Shown: piece after piece, positions 27,457 to 37,084 of the stretch
Layout: every line of letters starts with the position of its first letter
Numbering within the stretch: the first letter of the stretch is position 1
Source of the DNA: Nitrospira sp.
GTDB taxonomy: Bacteria; Nitrospirota; Nitrospiria; Nitrospirales; Nitrospiraceae
Assembly: GCA_024331125.1 (NCBI GenBank)
Contig: JANDJI010000001.1
Span: 714,001 to 778,000 of the forward strand
Reading direction: 5' to 3'
Length of the DNA stretch: 64,000 nt
The notes under the pieces: generated by a model
The model's input: the letters and a program-made list of their open reading frames with translations, nothing else
The model's database searches: none
Told to the model about the DNA's origin: nothing
Position numbers and translations under genes: made by a program

Positions 27457-28928
27457 CGCGCCCCCTCGAACAGGCCGAGTTGTATTTCCTCCGCGCGGGT
27501 GAACGGAATGGGGTACCGTTCCGTAAAACAAGCCGTGCAATACTGACGGGGACTGCCCGGCGCGGCTTTGAGCATGCCCTCGATGCTCAGATAGGCCAAA
27601 CTGTCGGCCGTAATGTATTTGCGAATCTCCTCCCTCGAATGATCGGACGCCACCAATTCTTTCTTGGTCGGCGTATCGATCCCATAGAAGCAGGGTGAGA
27701 CGATGGGAGGCGAACTGATCCGCATGTGCACTTCCTTTGCGCCGGCCTGACGGATCATCTTGACGATTTTTCGGCTCGTCGTGCCGCGCACCAACGAGTC
27801 GTCCACTACGACCACGCGCTTGCCGCGCAACACCTCGGACACGGCGTTCAATTTGATTTTCACCCCGAAGTGCCTGATCGACTGCTCCGGCTCGATAAAG
27901 GTTCGTCCCACGTAATGGTTTCGAATCAACCCCGTTTCGAAACGGAGACCTCCTCCCTCGGCATAGCCCAGGGCGGCCGGCACCCCGGAATCCGGGACCG
28001 GAATCACGATATCGGCCGGCACCCACGACTCCTGCACCAGTTGTCGACCCATCGCCTTGCGAACGGTATACACCGCATCGCCGCCGAAAATCCTGCTGTC
28101 CGGCCTGGCGAAATACACGTACTCGAACACGCACATGGCCGGATCCACCGTGGGAAACGGCCGATAGCTGTCCACGCCGTGGTCGCCGACCATGATCAGC
28201 TCGCCCGGTTCGATCTCCCGCACGTACTCGGCGTCCAGCAGATCGAACGCGCAGGTCTCCGACGCCACCACCCAACTGCTGCGGAGCCGCCCCAGGCACA
28301 GGGGACGCAGCCCGTACGGGTCGCGCGCGGCGATCAACCCTCGGTCGGTCAACAGCACGACCGAAAACGCGCCGCGGACCCGGTTGAGCGCGTCGATGAC
28401 GCGGGCCAGCAACGAATCGGCCTTGGAGTGGGCGATCAGGTGAATGATCACCTCGCTGTCCGACGTGGATTGAAAAATGGCCCCGTAGGCTTCCAGCTCG
28501 TTCCGCAGCACCTGGGCGTTGATCAAGTTGCCGTTGTGCGCCAAGGCCAGATTGCCGAGCGCAAAATTCACGATCAGCGGCTGGACGTTTTTCAGGTCGT
28601 TGCCGCCCGCCGTGGAATATCGATTGTGGCCGATCGCCATATGGCCGGGCAGCTTTTCCAGAACCGATTTGTCGTAGAGATCGGCGACGAGCCCCAACCC
28701 CTTTTTGACGAAAAACTGCTCGCCGTCGCCGGAGACGATCCCGGACGCCTCTTGCCCCCGATGCTGAAGCGCGTAGAGCCCGAGATAGGTGAGATTGGCC
28801 GCCTCTTCATGGCCGAAGACCCCGAACACCGCGCACTCGTCGTGAAACCGATCGGAGCCTTCGCGTCGGCGTCGGGAGGAGCCGAGGGAAACGACCGGAA
28901 GTTCCTTCTTCGCGCGACCAATCTCCAT
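27453..28928 (-). CDS. purF: Amidophosphoribosyltransferase, 4Fe-4S type
   Basis: PurF makes 5-phosphoribosylamine from PRPP and glutamine, the first committed step of purine synthesis. The 491-residue product has a short propeptide before the nucleophile Cys in [11 protein letters not shown]. The N-terminal glutaminase domain is followed by a type I phosphoribosyltransferase domain with the PRPP loop [14 protein letters not shown]. Four Cys at the positions of the Bacillus subtilis cluster ligands are visible ([16 protein letters not shown], and [11 protein letters not shown] with two), so this is the oxygen-sensitive iron-sulphur form. The gene follows purL by 31 bases and overlaps the PilZ gene. 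Confidence 0.97.
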   Translation of the reverse strand: MEIGRAKKELPVVSLGSSRRRREGSDRFHDECAVFGVFGHEEAANLTYLGLYALQHRGQEASGIVSGDGEQFFVKKGLGLVADLYDKSVLEKLPGHMAIGHNRYSTAGGNDLKNVQPLIVNFALGNLALAHNGNLINAQVLRNELEAYGAIFQSTSDSEVIIHLIAHSKADSLLARVIDALNRVRGAFSVVLLTDRGLIAARDPYGLRPLCLGRLRSSWVVASETCAFDLLDAEYVREIEPGELIMVGDHGVDSYRPFPTVDPAMCVFEYVYFARPDSRIFGGDAVYTVRKAMGRQLVQESWVPADIVIPVPDSGVPAALGYAEGGGLRFETGLIRNHYVGRTFIEPEQSIRHFGVKIKLNAVSEVLRGKRVVVVDDSLVRGTTSRKIVKMIRQAGAKEVHMRISSPPIVSPCFYGIDTPTKKELVASDHSREEIRKYITADSLAYLSIEGMLKAAPGSPRQYCTACFTERYPIPFTRAEEIQLGLFEGAR

Positions 28929-28959
28929 GTTTCGCCCTTCCGCGCTTGAAACTTCTTCC

Positions 28960-31197
28960 TCACGTCTCGTTCAGAGCCCGTTCAAGAGAACGGGCCCACC
29001 GGTCGTGCAACGTGGGCAAGGACACGTCGATGACGTTCGCCGTTGAACGTTCGTCGCTCAGAGAGACGACCAGCCGATCGCCTCCCACGGTTCCGATCAC
29101 CGCTGCGGGAACGGCGAGCGATCTGGCCTGTTCGAGAACGGCCTCCCGATGGGCCGGCTTCGCCGAGAGCACGACTCTCGACTGGCTTTCCCCGAACAGC
29201 ACCGCATCTTTTCGCAATCGGCCCCTTGTTAATTGTACCGCCGCGCCGAGCCGGCGGCCAGGCGCAGACAGGCAACTTTCCGCCAGCGCCACGGCCAGCC
29301 CTCCGTCCGAACAATCGTGCGCCGATTGCACCAACCCGCCGCGAACCAACGCCAACACGCAGTCGTGCAGGGCCTTTTCCGCCTCCATGTTCAGAAACGG
29401 CGGCGACCCCTGTTCCCGGCTGTGCATGATCTTCAAATACTCGGATCCGCCGAGATCTTCCCTCGTCGCTCCCAGCAGGATAATGTCGTCGCCCTCTTCT
29501 TTGAACCATTGGGTCATCGTCCGATCGGCCCGATCGATCAATCCCACCATGCCCACCATCGGCGTGGGATAAATCGAGAGACCGTTCGTTTCGTTGTAAA
29601 AACTGACGTTGCCGCTCACGATGGGAATCTTCAAGAATTCGCAGGCGTCCGCCAGGCCTTCCACGGCCATCACGAACTGCCACATGATGTCCGGACGCTC
29701 GGGGTTCCCGAAATTCAAACAGTCGGTCAGCCCGATCGGCTCGGCCCCGGAACAAACGAGATTGCGCGCCGCTTCGGCCACCGCAAGCCGCGCCCCTTCG
29801 TAGGGATTCAGCAGGCAATAGCGGCCGTTGCAGTCGATCGTCATGGCCACGGCCTTGTGCGTGCCCTTGATCCGCACGACCGCCGCGTCCGATCCGGGAC
29901 GGACCACCGTGTTCGTCCGGACCATATGGTCGTACTGCTCATAGATCCACCGCTTGCTGGCGATCGTGGGCGACTCCATCAGCGACAGGAGAGCGGCGTT
30001 CGCGTCCTTGACGTCCGGAATCACGTCGTAATTCAGATTCGTCAACAGGTCCTGATAGGCCGGCGGCGAGTACGGACGGTCATACCGGGGTCCCTCGTCG
30101 GCCAGCGCCTTGGCCGGAATTTCCGCCACGATGGTTCCCTGATCTTTCACGCGCAGGACGCCGTCTCCCGTCACCCGCCCGACCACCGCGACGTCCAAAT
30201 CCCATTTTCGGCAAATCGCGACGCACTCGTCCTCTTTGCCGGCCTTCGCCACCATCAACATCCGTTCTTGCGATTCCGACAACATCACTTCATAGGGCGT
30301 CATGCCCGGCTCACGCCGAGGCACGAGGGCTACGTCCAGCTCAATGCCGGTCCCCGCGCGCGACGCCATTTCACAAGACGAACTCGTCAGGCCGGCCGCG
30401 CCCATGTCTTGGATGCCGACCAACAGATCGGCCGCCATCAGTTCCAGACAGGCTTCGAGCAACAGCTTTTCTTGGAACGGGTCGCCGACCTGGACGGTCG
30501 GGCGCTTTCGTTCCGACTCGTCGTCGAACGAATCCGACGCCATCGTCGCGCCGTGAATTCCATCCCGCCCGGTTTTGGAGCCGAAATAGATCACGGGATT
30601 TCCGATCCCCGCAGCCGCGCCGCGAAAAATCTTGTCCTTCTCGGCGATACCCAGGCACAACACGTTCACCAGCGGATTCAGAGAATAGATCTCGTTGAAG
30701 ACCGTCTCGCCTCCCACCGTCGGCACGCCCATGCAGTTGCCATAGCCGGCGATGCCGGCGACGACGCCTTTCATCAGGCGGCGGTTTTGGGGAACGGTCA
30801 ACTCGCCGAAGCGAAGCGAATCGAGCAGCGCGATCGGCCGCGCGCCCATGGTGAAGATATCTCGCAAAATCCCGCCCACTCCCGTGGCGGCCCCTTGATA
30901 GGGTTCGATGAAGGAGGGATGGTTGTGCGATTCCATCTTGAACACGGCGCACAACCCGTCTCCGATGTCCACGGCGCCGGCGTTCTCGCCTGGCCCCTGC
31001 ACCACGCGCGGCCCGGACGTCGGCAGCTTTTTCAAATGGACGCGCGAGCTTTTATACGAACAGTGTTCGGACCACATGACGGAGAACATGCCCAACTCCG
31101 TCAAGTTGGGCTCGCGCCCCAGAATGGTGACGATGCGCTGATATTCATCGCGCGTCAGATTATGCTGAGCAATGAGATCGTCGGTGATGGGCGGCAT
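28960..31197 (-). CDS. purL: Phosphoribosylformylglycinamidine synthase subunit PurL
   Basis: The 745-residue small-type PurL is the ATP-dependent synthetase subunit that, with PurQ (glutaminase) and PurS, converts FGAR to FGAM. Typical motifs are [12 protein letters not shown] near residue 40, [21 protein letters not shown], and [14 protein letters not shown] chose the ATG at [14 protein letters not shown]; upstream in-frame codons belong to the leader. That leader has a perfect hairpin ending 6 bases before the ATG. purQ and purS lie upstream on the same strand, separated by the gene for a small secreted protein. Confidence 0.97.
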   Translation of the reverse strand: MPPITDDLIAQHNLTRDEYQRIVTILGREPNLTELGMFSVMWSEHCSYKSSRVHLKKLPTSGPRVVQGPGENAGAVDIGDGLCAVFKMESHNHPSFIEPYQGAATGVGGILRDIFTMGARPIALLDSLRFGELTVPQNRRLMKGVVAGIAGYGNCMGVPTVGGETVFNEIYSLNPLVNVLCLGIAEKDKIFRGAAAGIGNPVIYFGSKTGRDGIHGATMASDSFDDESERKRPTVQVGDPFQEKLLLEACLELMAADLLVGIQDMGAAGLTSSSCEMASRAGTGIELDVALVPRREPGMTPYEVMLSESQERMLMVAKAGKEDECVAICRKWDLDVAVVGRVTGDGVLRVKDQGTIVAEIPAKALADEGPRYDRPYSPPAYQDLLTNLNYDVIPDVKDANAALLSLMESPTIASKRWIYEQYDHMVRTNTVVRPGSDAAVVRIKGTHKAVAMTIDCNGRYCLLNPYEGARLAVAEAARNLVCSGAEPIGLTDCLNFGNPERPDIMWQFVMAVEGLADACEFLKIPIVSGNVSFYNETNGLSIYPTPMVGMVGLIDRADRTMTQWFKEEGDDIILLGATREDLGGSEYLKIMHSREQGSPPFLNMEAEKALHDCVLALVRGGLVQSAHDCSDGGLAVALAESCLSAPGRRLGAAVQLTRGRLRKDAVLFGESQSRVVLSAKPAHREAVLEQARSLAVPAAVIGTVGGDRLVVSLSDERSTANVIDVSLPTLHDRWARSLERALNET

Positions 31198-31203
31198 ACC
31201 AGA

Positions 31204-31218
31204 CCGCTTTACAAGCGG
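31204..31218 (-). promoter_or_regulatory. Hairpin just upstream of the purL start
   Basis: On the minus strand CCGCTT, GTA and AAGCGG form a perfect 6-bp stem with a 3-base loop ending 6 bases before the purL ATG. In this place it would occupy the ribosome-binding region, so it could modulate purL translation. No obvious ribosome-binding site lies outside it. Confidence 0.4.
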
Positions 31219-31258
31219 ACCATAGCGGAAAGGATACGAAAGATGCGATGGAAACACG

Positions 31259-31291
31259 AACCGGCAAGGCCTTCTTCCGACCTTGCCGGTT
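31259..31291 (-). terminator. Hairpin terminator after the small secreted-protein gene
   Basis: A perfect 11-bp inverted repeat (AACCGGCAAGG and CCTTGCCGGTT) with an 11-base loop lies 30 bases beyond the stop of the secreted-protein gene. Only a weak T-rich tail follows on the minus strand, so termination may be partial. It separates this gene from purL. Confidence 0.55.
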
Positions 31292-31320
31292 CTCCCACAT
31301 GCTCGTACTTTTTGGTCTGT

Positions 31321-31656
31321 TTATTCCACTTCCACGGTCACGGAGGCTTCGGCGGCCAACGCTTGATGATCCTTATCCGCCGCGACCACCTTGATTTCAT
31401 GGGTTCCGCGCGACAGTCCCTTCACCGTGCCTTTCCAGCCCTTCTGATATTCCCCGTCCACGAAACAGTGAGCATGGGTCGCGTCGCTGCCCTTGACCAG
31501 TTCATAGACCACTTCGACGTCGCTCCCAACTTTCGAGCCCTGGGCCGGACTCTTGATCGTGATCTTGCTTCCATCATCCTTCGCCGCCCAGACGTCGACG
31601 CCGGATCCCAACGCCAATAACCCCATGATCGCCATTGCGACACCGATGCGCTTCAT
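31321..31656 (-). CDS. Small secreted Ig-like protein
   Basis: A 111-residue protein with a cleavable signal peptide (MKRIGVAMAIMGLLALGSG, then cleavage near VWAA) and a single beta-sandwich-like domain (ITIKSPAQGSKVGSDVEVVY ... THEIKVVAADKD). A strong AGGAGG lies 6 bases before the ATG. The central HAHCFVDGEY stretch, with two His and one Cys, could bind metal. It stands between purQ and purL but has its own upstream AT-rich region (a TATATC near 31680) and its own terminator, so it is probably an independent unit inside the purine genes. The role is unknown. Confidence 0.8.
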   Translation of the reverse strand: MKRIGVAMAIMGLLALGSGVDVWAAKDDGSKITIKSPAQGSKVGSDVEVVYELVKGSDATHAHCFVDGEYQKGWKGTVKGLSRGTHEIKVVAADKDHQALAAEASVTVEVE

Positions 31657-31834
31657 CTCAAGCCTCCTTAAAAAATAATGATATAGGGAAATAGATCGAT
31701 CGTGACATGCGACCGAAGCAAACGACGGCTACACTTTACCTCGACCGTCGCCGATCTTCAATCCGTCTTCCGCACGTTACGGAATCAACGCTTTATTCCC
31801 TTGTACTTCAGAGACTTCGACCCGCTCTTCCGCT

Positions 31835-32533
31835 CTACCGCCTCTTTTTCAGCCTCTCCACCACCGACGCGAGGATCATCCGGCCGTCGTCGTTCCCCAA
31901 GACGGACTCGGCGCAGCGTTCCGGATGAGGCATCATACCGAGCACGTTGCCGGCGGCGTTGCAAATGCCGGCAATGTTGTCGAGCGACCCGTTGGGGTTG
32001 GCTTCCATGGTCACGCAGCCATCCGGTGTGCAATAGCGAAACACGACTTGGGCGTTGGCCTTGAGCGACGCCGCGGTCACCGGATCGGCGTAGTAGTGTC
32101 CGTCGGCGTGGGCGATGGGAATCTTGAGCACCTGGCCTGACTCACAGGCTCCGGTAAACGGCGTGGCCGCGTTTTCCACCTTCACGTGGACGTCCCGGCA
32201 GATGAAATGCAGCGAGTCGTTGCGCAGCATCGCGCCGGGCAGCAGTCCGGCCTCGAGCAGAATCTGAAATCCGTTGCAGATGCCGAGAACCAGCCCTCCT
32301 TCTTCGGCGTACTCTTTCACCGCCTCCATCACCGGCGAGAACCGCGCAATCGCGCCGGTCCGCAGATAATCGCCGTAGGAAAACCCGCCCGGGAGAATGA
32401 TCGCGTCGAGACCGGAGACGGACTTTTCTTTGTGCCAAACCATCGTCACGTCCTGGCCCAGCACGTCCCGGAACACATACTGGCAATCATGGTCGCAATT
32501 GCTGCCGGGGAAGACCACCACGCCGATGTTCAT
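31835..32533 (-). CDS. purQ: Phosphoribosylformylglycinamidine synthase subunit PurQ
   Basis: PurQ supplies ammonia from glutamine to PurL for FGAM formation. The 232-residue class I glutaminase starts [16 protein letters not shown]. The nucleophile Cys is in [14 protein letters not shown], and the catalytic His-x-Glu is in [16 protein letters not shown] precedes the ATG. It follows purS by 63 bases and is the last gene of the ribBA-to-purQ run before the secreted-protein gene. Confidence 0.97.
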   Translation of the reverse strand: MNIGVVVFPGSNCDHDCQYVFRDVLGQDVTMVWHKEKSVSGLDAIILPGGFSYGDYLRTGAIARFSPVMEAVKEYAEEGGLVLGICNGFQILLEAGLLPGAMLRNDSLHFICRDVHVKVENAATPFTGACESGQVLKIPIAHADGHYYADPVTAASLKANAQVVFRYCTPDGCVTMEANPNGSLDNIAGICNAAGNVLGMMPHPERCAESVLGNDDGRMILASVVERLKKRR

Positions 32534-32596
32534 CGCTCCTCACAAACCGCTTCGCCGACGTCCTTGTCCGGCGCATGCGCCGGACAAGGACGGGCC

Positions 32597-32836
32597 CTAC
32601 GTCAACTCGAACCGATACTCCTCGATGATCGTATTGGCCAACAGCTTCTCGCACATCGACTTGACCTCGACTTCGGCTTTGGCCCTGTCCCGCTCGTCGA
32701 GATCCAGCTCCAGATATTTGCCGACGCGAACGTTCGCCGCGTTCTTGAACCCCAGCGTCTCGAGCGCGTGCTCGATGGCCTTGCCTTGCGGATCCAGAAT
32801 GCCTTGCTTGAGCGTCACGTGTATTTTGGCCTTCAC
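32597..32836 (-). CDS. purS: Phosphoribosylformylglycinamidine synthase subunit PurS
   Basis: The 79-residue PurS bridges PurL and PurQ. It begins at a GTG with GGAGGAG 6 bases upstream, (M)KAKIHVTLKQGILDPQGK, the standard PurS N-terminus, and contains the NVRVGKYLELDLDE strand. The GTG overlaps the stop of the preceding 2-TM gene by 4 bases (GTGA), so translation is coupled. A longer in-frame version is open upstream but antisense-like in composition. Confidence 0.94.
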   Translation of the reverse strand: MKAKIHVTLKQGILDPQGKAIEHALETLGFKNAANVRVGKYLELDLDERDRAKAEVEVKSMCEKLLANTIIEEYRFELT

Positions 32837-33048
32837 TCTTGGCTCCTCCGGTCGGACGATTGCATCTGCCGATCCACGTATTTTTTGATCCACACGATGC
32901 AGGCGACGGTCAACGCGCCCGCGAAGACCAGCGCCACGAAAGCCCATCGCCACGGCGAGTCATCCAGCCGGTAGGCCATGACGGCGACGATGGCCCCCCA
33001 GATCACCACCGACGCGATGAGGCCGTAATTCAAATAGGCCCGCAGCAT
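32833..33048 (-). CDS. Two-span membrane protein between purC and purS
   Basis: A 71-residue protein with two membrane helices (YGLIASVVIWGAIVAVMAY and WAFVALVFAGALTVACIVW) and a positively charged C-terminus. Its stop overlaps the purS start, and it begins 16 bases after purC, so it is translated within the purine operon. No family was recognised and no purine role is known for such a protein. Confidence 0.75.
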   Translation of the reverse strand: MLRAYLNYGLIASVVIWGAIVAVMAYRLDDSPWRWAFVALVFAGALTVACIVWIKKYVDRQMQSSDRRSQE

Positions 33049-33064
33049 GGTTCTGTTCTCTCTC

Positions 33065-33772
33065 TCACCCGCACACCCGTCTCAAGACTTCCTGGTACGC
33101 CTCTTCGACGTTCCCCATATCCTGCCTGAATCGGTCCTTGTCCATCGGATCGCCGGTCACCGCGTCCCACAGGCGGCACGTGTCCGGAGAAATTTCATCG
33201 GCGACGATCAGCTTGTTGTGATACACCCCGAATTCAAGTTTGCAATCGACCAATCGGATCTTCCGGTCGGCCAGAAACGGCTGCAACACGTCGTTCGCGC
33301 GATGGGCGAGTTCCCTCAATTCCCGCAACACCCCCGGCGTCGCCACGTTCAGCAGGCGGAGGTGATCGTCGTTGACCAGGGGATCGCCGAGCGCATCGTC
33401 CTTGTAATAGAATTCGACGACCGCCGGCCGGATGGCCTCCCCCACCCGCAGCCCCAACCGTTTGGCCAAACTGCCGGCCACGACGTTCCGCACCACGACC
33501 TCGACCGGCACGATCGTGACCTTCTTGGCCAGCATCTCTCGATCGCTCAGCCGCTCAATAAAGTGCGTCGGAACCCCTTTCTCATCGAGCAATCGGAACA
33601 GCCGTTCCGACACCTTGTTGTTGACGATGCCCTTGCCCGCAATCGTGCCGCGCTTTTGGGCGTTGAACGCGGTGGCATCGTCCTTGAAGTACTGGACGAC
33701 CTGATCCTGTCTCGCCGCGGCGAAAATTTTCTTGGCTTTTCCCTCGTACAGCATCGGGCCGATCGTCATCAT
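33065..33772 (-). CDS. purC: SAICAR synthetase
   Basis: PurC couples CAIR and aspartate with ATP to form SAICAR. The 235-residue single-domain enzyme begins MMTIGPMLYEGKAKKIF, with the typical LYEGKAKKIF. It contains VPVEVVVRNVVAGSLAKR and the catalytic region DCKLEFGVYHNKLIVADEIS. The tandem ATG start follows GGAGAGGCGGAG. It lies downstream of cld with a 21-base gap and upstream of the 2-TM gene with a 16-base gap. Confidence 0.97.
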   Translation of the reverse strand: MMTIGPMLYEGKAKKIFAAARQDQVVQYFKDDATAFNAQKRGTIAGKGIVNNKVSERLFRLLDEKGVPTHFIERLSDREMLAKKVTIVPVEVVVRNVVAGSLAKRLGLRVGEAIRPAVVEFYYKDDALGDPLVNDDHLRLLNVATPGVLRELRELAHRANDVLQPFLADRKIRLVDCKLEFGVYHNKLIVADEISPDTCRLWDAVTGDPMDKDRFRQDMGNVEEAYQEVLRRVCG

Positions 33773-33793
33773 CTCCGCCTCTCCACGAACGTC

Positions 33794-34588
33794 CTATTGC
33801 GCGAGCGCCTCGATTACCTCGTCCACCGACTTGACGGCGCCGATCAGCGTCGGATGGCCGAACCGTCGCACGTAGTGAAATTCTTCGGCCTGTTCCAGAG
33901 CCAACACCAGACTGTGAAAATCTTCCAGCCTGGATGTTTCAAAATAGGTGATGAAATCCAGATCGTCCAGCCCGCTGGAGTGGTAGAGCTTCCGCTTGAC
34001 CGTCGGAAGATAGGGCACCGACGCCTCCGTGTGCTCGCGCATCATCGCCGCCCGTTTCTCCTGATCCAACGCCCACCAGTCGGCGTTTTTCTGAATCGGA
34101 ATGACGATGGCGTAGGGGCGTGGGCCGGCCTCGCTGGGCCCTTTCAAATCCGCCTTCAAGTGATCCGGCAGCCCGGGCACGTAATTGGGCTTCTTGGTCA
34201 GCCCGTGCATAAGACCGACCGTCTTTAGATATTTGCCGAAGGCGCTGCTCTGAAGATCCAAGAGAAATTGCTGGGTGTCCCGCAACTCGGCGGCGTGGAC
34301 GCGAAACATGAGATCGGCCTTTTCCGACAGTCCGCGCATCAAATAGACGTCGATCGCGATCTTTTCCCGGTGTTGCCCGATCACGCCCCGCAACAGGGTC
34401 AACTGGCCGATCCTGGTCGCTTGGTTCTGTTTCATCCAGGCATCGTCCAGCGCGAAGACGGCGAAGGTGCCGAAGATTCCCGGCTCGTTCAGGAGTTTCT
34501 CCCGATCGGCGGCGCCGAACGAGTCGGGCGCTCCTCGCAACGACCCGATCAGCAGCACGATGATGAACAGACTCCATCGAACGCCCAT
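33794..34588 (-). CDS. cld: Periplasmic chlorite dismutase
   Basis: Cld is a heme b enzyme that splits chlorite into chloride and oxygen; in nitrite oxidisers it may detoxify chlorite made by nitrite oxidoreductase acting on chlorate. The 264-residue precursor has a signal peptide (MGVRWSLFIIVLLIGSLRG, cleavage near SFGA). The mature start AADREKLLNEPGIFGTFA closely resembles the N. defluvii enzyme. The proximal heme His lies in MREHTEAS. The distal catalytic Arg is 13 residues later in PTVKRKLYHSSG (His160 and Arg173 in N. defluvii numbering). The ATG two codons into the frame is preferred because AAGGA lies 7 bases upstream; a GTG overlapping the purB stop is the alternative. It sits between purB and purC. 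Confidence 0.95.
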   Translation of the reverse strand: MGVRWSLFIIVLLIGSLRGAPDSFGAADREKLLNEPGIFGTFAVFALDDAWMKQNQATRIGQLTLLRGVIGQHREKIAIDVYLMRGLSEKADLMFRVHAAELRDTQQFLLDLQSSAFGKYLKTVGLMHGLTKKPNYVPGLPDHLKADLKGPSEAGPRPYAIVIPIQKNADWWALDQEKRAAMMREHTEASVPYLPTVKRKLYHSSGLDDLDFITYFETSRLEDFHSLVLALEQAEEFHYVRRFGHPTLIGAVKSVDEVIEALAQ

Positions 34589-34590
34589 CC

Positions 34591-35931
34591 TCACTTCCTT
34601 TTCCTCCCTTCGCCTTCGATCGACGGACCGCGCCCTGACGCGCCGAACACCCGGCCGTAAATTTTACCCACGTGCCGCAGATAGTAGGACGGGTCGAAGC
34701 ACGCGGCGATCTCCCGCGCCGTGAGATGCCGACTGATGAACGGATCTTTTCCCGCCAATTCTTGAAGCCCGCCTCCTCCCCGCCACGAAGCCATGGCGTT
34801 TCGTTGCACGGCCTCGTACGATTCTTTGCGTTGCGCGCCTTTCTCGATCAATGCCAGCAGGAGCCGCTGCGAATAGACCAACCCGCCGGTCAGTTCCAGG
34901 TTCCGCCTCATCCGCTCGGGATAGACGACGAGACGTTCGATCAGCTCCGTCGCCCGCGCCAGCATGTAGTCGATCAGAATGGTGCTGTCCGGCAGGATGA
35001 CGCGCTCGACGGAGGAATGACTGATGTCCCGCTCGTGCCAGAGCGCGACGTTTTCCATCGCGGCCAGGCTGTTCGCCCGGACGACACGCGCCAGACCGCA
35101 GAGATTTTCCGAAACGATCGGGTTACGCTTGTGCGGCATGGCCGACGACCCTTTTTGACCGGCTGAAAAATACTCCTCCGCCTCCAGCACTTCGGTCCGT
35201 TGAAGGTGACGGATTTCCGTGGCGATTTTTTCGATCGTCGCGGCCAACAGCGCGAGCGCCGTTACATAGGCCGCGTGCCGATCCCGCTGGACCACTTGAT
35301 TGGAAATCGGATCGGCGACCAACCCCAGCTTGGCGCACACGTACTCTTCGATCTCCGGCCCTTGATGCGCGAAGGTGCCCATCGCCCCGGACAATTTGCC
35401 GACCGCGACATGGACGCGGACCTGGCGAAGCCGCTCCAGGTGCCTGGCAAGCTCCTCGTACCAGAGCGCCATCTTGAGCCCGAAGGAGATCGGCTCGCCA
35501 TGGATCCCGTGCGACCGGCCGACCATGACCGTTCGTTTGTGCCGAAGGGCCTGCTTCTTCAACGCCCCGCGCAGTCCCTCGACGCTTTTCAGAATCAAAT
35601 CCAATGCTTCGGTCATCTGGACGGCGAGCGCTGTGTCCACCACGTCGGAAGAAGTGAGCCCCATGTGCAGATAGCGATGCGCGGGCCCCACCGAGTCGGT
35701 CAGCGACTCGAGAAACGCGATCACGTCGTGTTTGGTCACCTGCTCGATCTCGGCGATCCGCTCGACGTCGATGCGCGCGCGTTTGCGGATGGCCGCCGCC
35801 GTCCCCTTGGGCGCCAAACCGGCCTTCTCAAACGCGGCGCACGCCTGAAGCTCGACCTCGAGCCAGATCTCATACTTGTGTTTGAGATCCCAAACGGCCT
35901 TCATGGGGGGGCGACTATACCGGTCGATCAT
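34591..35931 (-). CDS. purB: Adenylosuccinate lyase
   Basis: PurB cleaves SAICAR to AICAR and adenylosuccinate to AMP. The 446-residue fumarase-superfamily enzyme begins MIDRYSRPPMKAVW, the usual N-terminus, and has the signature loop GSSAMPHKRNP and the catalytic His region in VGRSHGIHGEP. Its stop overlaps the GTG alternative start of cld. nusB ends 88 bases upstream. It is the first purine gene of the run. Confidence 0.97.
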   Translation of the reverse strand: MIDRYSRPPMKAVWDLKHKYEIWLEVELQACAAFEKAGLAPKGTAAAIRKRARIDVERIAEIEQVTKHDVIAFLESLTDSVGPAHRYLHMGLTSSDVVDTALAVQMTEALDLILKSVEGLRGALKKQALRHKRTVMVGRSHGIHGEPISFGLKMALWYEELARHLERLRQVRVHVAVGKLSGAMGTFAHQGPEIEEYVCAKLGLVADPISNQVVQRDRHAAYVTALALLAATIEKIATEIRHLQRTEVLEAEEYFSAGQKGSSAMPHKRNPIVSENLCGLARVVRANSLAAMENVALWHERDISHSSVERVILPDSTILIDYMLARATELIERLVVYPERMRRNLELTGGLVYSQRLLLALIEKGAQRKESYEAVQRNAMASWRGGGGLQELAGKDPFISRHLTAREIAACFDPSYYLRHVGKIYGRVFGASGRGPSIEGEGRKRK

Positions 35932-36018
35932 CTGCTTCCTCGTGCGCGATTCCTCGTCGATTCCACTTCCTCGTCCCTCACCACGGCCGGCCCGCGAGCA
36001 CGGGCTCCCCGGAGCGGC

Positions 36019-36468
36019 TCACCCTTCGCTCTTCACCCGCGACGCCTCGGCGCGTTTGGCGGCGAGCCGCGACTCCGTGACCAACACTTTATCCAACACA
36101 CCGTTGATGAATTTCGACGCTTCCTCGTCTCCGAAACTTTTGGCCAATTTCACCGCCTCATCCAACGTGACCCTTGCCGGCACGTCGTCCAGCCATAGGA
36201 GCTCATAGAGCCCGGCGCGGAGGATGTTGCGATCGACGATCGGCATGCGACTGACCTTCCAATTCGTCGCATATCGGCCGAGCAACCGGTCGAGCTCGAC
36301 TTTGTTGTTCAATACTCCCGCCACCAACCGCTCGGTGAACGCCCTCGTTCCCTGGTCGGCCTTGAGCGGTTTCCAAAACTCTTCCAGCCACGGCCCCGCT
36401 TCCCCATGGACGTCGTACTGAAACAAAATCTGCAAGGCCCACTCGCGGGCCCGATGGCGCGATCCCAT
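36019..36468 (-). CDS. nusB: Transcription antitermination protein NusB
   Basis: NusB binds boxA RNA with NusE (S10) in rRNA antitermination. The 149-residue product begins [19 protein letters not shown], the conserved start, and ends with [20 protein letters not shown], the family C-terminal signature. The ATG is 4 bases after the ribH stop, so the pair is coupled. The ribH-nusB order is common in bacteria. Confidence 0.96.
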   Translation of the reverse strand: MGSRHRAREWALQILFQYDVHGEAGPWLEEFWKPLKADQGTRAFTERLVAGVLNNKVELDRLLGRYATNWKVSRMPIVDRNILRAGLYELLWLDDVPARVTLDEAVKLAKSFGDEEASKFINGVLDKVLVTESRLAAKRAEASRVKSEG

Positions 36469-36472
36469 ACGA

Positions 36473-37006
36473 CTATTTTCCGGACCTCCTCGCGGGCCGT
36501 CGCGGGAGCACCGTCGAATCATTCCCCTGCGGCGGCGTCATCGCGTTGAGCCGCCTCATCACTTTCGCCGTCTCGATCGCGGCCTTGGCCGCTTCTCTTC
36601 CCCGGTTGAATTTCGAGGGGTCCGCTCGTTCCATCGCCTGCGCCACTGTTTCCGTCGTCAACACGCCGAAGATGATCGGCACGCCGGTCGCCAGCGCCGC
36701 TTGACCGATCCCCCTGCTGGTTTCCGCGCAAATGTAATCGAAATGCGGGGTCTCGCCTCGGATCACGGCGCCGAGACAGATCACGGCGTCAAACCGTCCC
36801 GTCATCGCCATCGTGCGGGCGATCAATGGAATCTCAAAGGCCCCCGGCACCCTCTCTACATGGATGTCGGCCGGTACGATCCCCTGCTCGGCCAACCCGT
36901 CGAGGCAAGACGCCAACAGTTTGCCCGTCACCGATCGATTGAACTTCGAAACCACGATGCCGAATCGGAATCGGCCCGCGCGGCGACGGTGTTCGGAGAC
37001 CGTCAT
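36473..37006 (-). CDS. ribH: 6,7-Dimethyl-8-ribityllumazine synthase
   Basis: RibH condenses ArP and DHBP into lumazine, the precursor of riboflavin, in an icosahedral or pentameric assembly. Family motifs are [42 protein letters not shown] and [20 protein letters not shown] used the ATG at MTVSEHRR (177 residues); two upstream starts, an ATG at 37045 and a GTG at 37066 with a GGTG-type site, are possible. A C-terminal Arg-rich extension is present. It follows ribBA and precedes nusB by 4 bases. Confidence 0.95.
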   Translation of the reverse strand: MTVSEHRRRAGRFRFGIVVSKFNRSVTGKLLASCLDGLAEQGIVPADIHVERVPGAFEIPLIARTMAMTGRFDAVICLGAVIRGETPHFDYICAETSRGIGQAALATGVPIIFGVLTTETVAQAMERADPSKFNRGREAAKAAIETAKVMRRLNAMTPPQGNDSTVLPRRPARRSGK

Positions 37007-37084
37007 CGTATGACCACGCTCACGTGACGCTCCGGAACCCGGCATGGTCCGCTTCGACTCGCGCACATCCAGATCACACCTCGT

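Noticed and set aside
29233-31620. A 795-codon open frame on the plus strand opposite purL
   Set aside because: Composition is Arg/His-rich shadow sequence; the minus strand encodes an unmistakable PurL.
35895-35915. TATAGT 9 bases before an internal ATG of purB, resembling the leaderless pattern
   Set aside because: The upstream residues MIDRYSRPPM are the standard PurB N-terminus, so the hexamer is a by-product of the DRYSR codons.
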